64,000 nt of DNA from the NCBI RefSeq assembly GCF_002127215.1, contig NZ_NFUT01000005.1:62001-126000 (forward strand), given 5' to 3'. The stretch comes from Hydrogenophaga sp. IBVHS2. Lineage in GTDB: Bacteria > Pseudomonadota > Gammaproteobacteria > Burkholderiales > Burkholderiaceae_C. A model generated the notes under the pieces. It was not told the origin of the DNA. It was given only the letters and a program-made list of their open reading frames with translations, and did not search any database. The position numbers and the translations under genes are program-made. Positions 62,670 through 64,000 of this stretch are shown here, in pieces (positions within the stretch are counted from its first letter, which is position 1; each line of letters opens with the position of its first letter).

Positions 62670-64000
62670 TCAGGCGGCCAGGCGCTGTTCGATGCGCGCC
62701 TTCGTCTCCTCGAGCTCACGGGGAAGATGGTGCCGGAGCTGCTGGAACAGCTCGCCGTGCAGGGCGAGTTCCTGGGTCCATGCAGCCTTGTCGATGTGGG
62801 TCACGGTCTGGTACTGCTCGGCCGAGAAGTTCAGGCCCTCCCAGTGGATGTCCTGGTAACGCGGGCTGATGCCGAAGGCGTGTTCCACGCCCTGGCCGCG
62901 GCCTTCCAGGCGGTCGATCATCCACTTGAGCACGCGCATGTTCTCGCCGAAACCGGGCCAGACGAACTTGCCGGCCTCGTCCTTGCGGAACCAGTTGACG
63001 CAGAAGATGGCCGGCAGCTGGGCGCCCTTGGCCTTGAGCTGGGCACCCAGGTTCAGCCAGTGCTGGAAGTAGTCGCTCATGTTGTAGCCGGCGAAGGGCA
63101 GCATGGCGAACGGGTCGCGGCGCACCACGCCCTGGGCGCCGAAGGCCGCGGCGGTGGTCTCCGAGCCCATGGTGGCGGCCATGTAGACGCCCTCGGTCCA
63201 GTCGCGGGCCTCGGTCACCAGCGGCACGGTGGTGCTGCGGCGGCCGCCGAAGATGAAGGCATCGATCGGCACGCCGGCCGGATCGTCCCAGGCGCTGTCC
63301 AGGGCCGGGTTGTTGGTGGCGGCCACGGTGAAGCGCGCGTTGGGGTGGGCGGCCTTGGCGCCGGTTTCCTTGGCGATCTGGGGGGTCCAGTCCTTGCCCT
63401 GCCAGTCGATGGCGTGGGCCGGGGCCTCGCCCATGCCTTCCCACCACACGTCACCGTCGTCGGTGAGGGCCACGTTGGTGAAGATCACGTCGCGGTCCAG
63501 GCTGGCCATGCAGTTCGGGTTGGTCAGCGTGTTGGTGCCCGGGGCCACGCCGAAGTAGCCGGCTTCCGGGTTGATGGCGTGCAGGCGGCCGTTGGCCTGG
63601 GGCTTGATCCAGGCGATGTCGTCGCCGATGGTGGTGACCTTCCAGCCCTCGAAGCCCTTGGGCGGGATCAGCATGGCGAAGTTGGTCTTGCCGCAGGCGC
63701 TGGGGAAGGCGGCTGCCACGTGGTACTTCTTGCCCTCGGGGCTGGTCACGCCCAGGATCAGCATGTGCTCGGCCAGCCAGCCCTGCTGGCGGCCCATGGT
63801 GGAGGCGATGCGCAGCGCAAAGCACTTCTTGCCCAGCAGCGCGTTGCCGCCGTAACCCGAGCCGTAGCTCCAGATCTCGCGTGTTTCGGGGTAGTGGACG
63901 ATGTACTTGGTCTCGGGGTTGCAGGGCCAGGCGGTCTTGTCGCCTTCGCCTTCGGCCAGCGGCGCGCCCACGGTGTGCACGCAGGGAACGAAGTCACCGT
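62670..64000 (-). CDS. pckG: Phosphoenolpyruvate carboxykinase (GTP), partial
   Basis: The C-terminal 443 residues of PckG; the start lies beyond the right edge. The GTP-type signatures are present: [18 protein letters not shown], the P-loop [13 protein letters not shown] and the guanine site [14 protein letters not shown]. The enzyme interconverts oxaloacetate and phosphoenolpyruvate for gluconeogenesis. A Met at 63980 is internal, since the frame continues with [14 protein letters not shown] across the edge. Full-length enzymes have about 600-620 residues. Confidence 0.97.
   Translation of the reverse strand, partial: GDFVPCVHTVGAPLAEGEGDKTAWPCNPETKYIVHYPETREIWSYGSGYGGNALLGKKCFALRIASTMGRQQGWLAEHMLILGVTSPEGKKYHVAAAFPSACGKTNFAMLIPPKGFEGWKVTTIGDDIAWIKPQANGRLHAINPEAGYFGVAPGTNTLTNPNCMASLDRDVIFTNVALTDDGDVWWEGMGEAPAHAIDWQGKDWTPQIAKETGAKAAHPNARFTVAATNNPALDSAWDDPAGVPIDAFIFGGRRSTTVPLVTEARDWTEGVYMAATMGSETTAAAFGAQGVVRRDPFAMLPFAGYNMSDYFQHWLNLGAQLKAKGAQLPAIFCVNWFRKDEAGKFVWPGFGENMRVLKWMIDRLEGRGQGVEHAFGISPRYQDIHWEGLNFSAEQYQTVTHIDKAAWTQELALHGELFQQLRHHLPRELEETKARIEQRLAA

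Noticed and set aside
63758-63980. Met at 63980 as the true start of pckG
   Set aside because: The conserved frame continues to the window edge, so the gene is truncated by the window.
1-64000. Further copies of the large hairpin repeat
   Set aside because: The blocks CTCTGTGGCAACCGCGAAT and GCTCGCGGGCGGC were looked for in the other gaps on both strands by eye and not found.
1-64000. tRNA or rRNA genes, CRISPR array, prophage or IS elements
   Set aside because: No tRNA-like cloverleaf, repeat-spacer pattern, integrase or transposase was recognised.

Overview
The window is GC-rich DNA with dense coding. Gene content and order point to a betaproteobacterium of the order Burkholderiales, most likely near Comamonadaceae or Sphaerotilaceae. 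The markers are mnmG-rsmG-lysE-parA-hydrolase-parB in one block, a TctC (Bug) solute-binding protein, an 84-residue second-type IF-1, minCDE on the minus strand and GTP-type PEP carboxykinase. The genus cannot be fixed from the sequence alone. No rRNA, tRNA, CRISPR array, prophage or insertion sequence was seen.

Layout. 0.1-4.7 kb: a CoxG/M/S/L-type molybdenum hydroxylase operon whose large subunit lacks the CO dehydrogenase active-site motif. 4.7-7.7 kb: a membrane protein with a ClpP-like domain, a DEDDh exonuclease and DAHP synthase. 7.8-10.6 kb (minus): infA, a small unknown gene and minE-minD-minC. 10.6-10.87 kb: a cluster of DnaA boxes beside a TAC-rich tract, a candidate replication origin. 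10.9-14.1 kb: copper handling (Spy-like periplasmic protein, CopZ-like chaperone, CopA-like ATPase). 14.1-18.2 kb: a class III aminotransferase, an MFS transporter and an AsmA-like protein. 18.3-34.6 kb: a polyamine island. 34.7-39.1 kb: a kinase-like protein, class II aldolase, cytochrome b561 with two YceI proteins, a YkgJ protein and an FMN reductase. 39.2-45.0 kb: mnmG, rsmG, lysE, parA, hydrolase, parB, with parS-like sites inside the coding sequences and two large hairpin repeats bracketing the lysE-parB part. 45.3-64 kb: mostly single metabolic, transport and regulatory genes, ending in a truncated pckG.

How the parts work together. The island holds an ureohydrolase (agmatinase type), two putrescine routes (PuuA-PuuB-PuuC-PuuD glutamylation and SpuC transamination), GabT for the GABA product and a complete PotFGHI importer. 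A MocR-type regulator sits divergent to puuD. A short motif (AAAKTGGAYY) recurs upstream of speB, puuC and the regulator, which suggests one regulon. The DnaA-box cluster, the parS sites and parAB lie within 35 kb of each other, so the window is probably close to the chromosomal origin, although dnaA itself is not here.

The least explained signal is the pair of about 150-bp hairpins at 41.9 and 45.1 kb. Their interiors are conserved, but their long closing stems have different sequences that are each self-complementary. This is the pattern expected of a structured RNA or a small mobile repeat.
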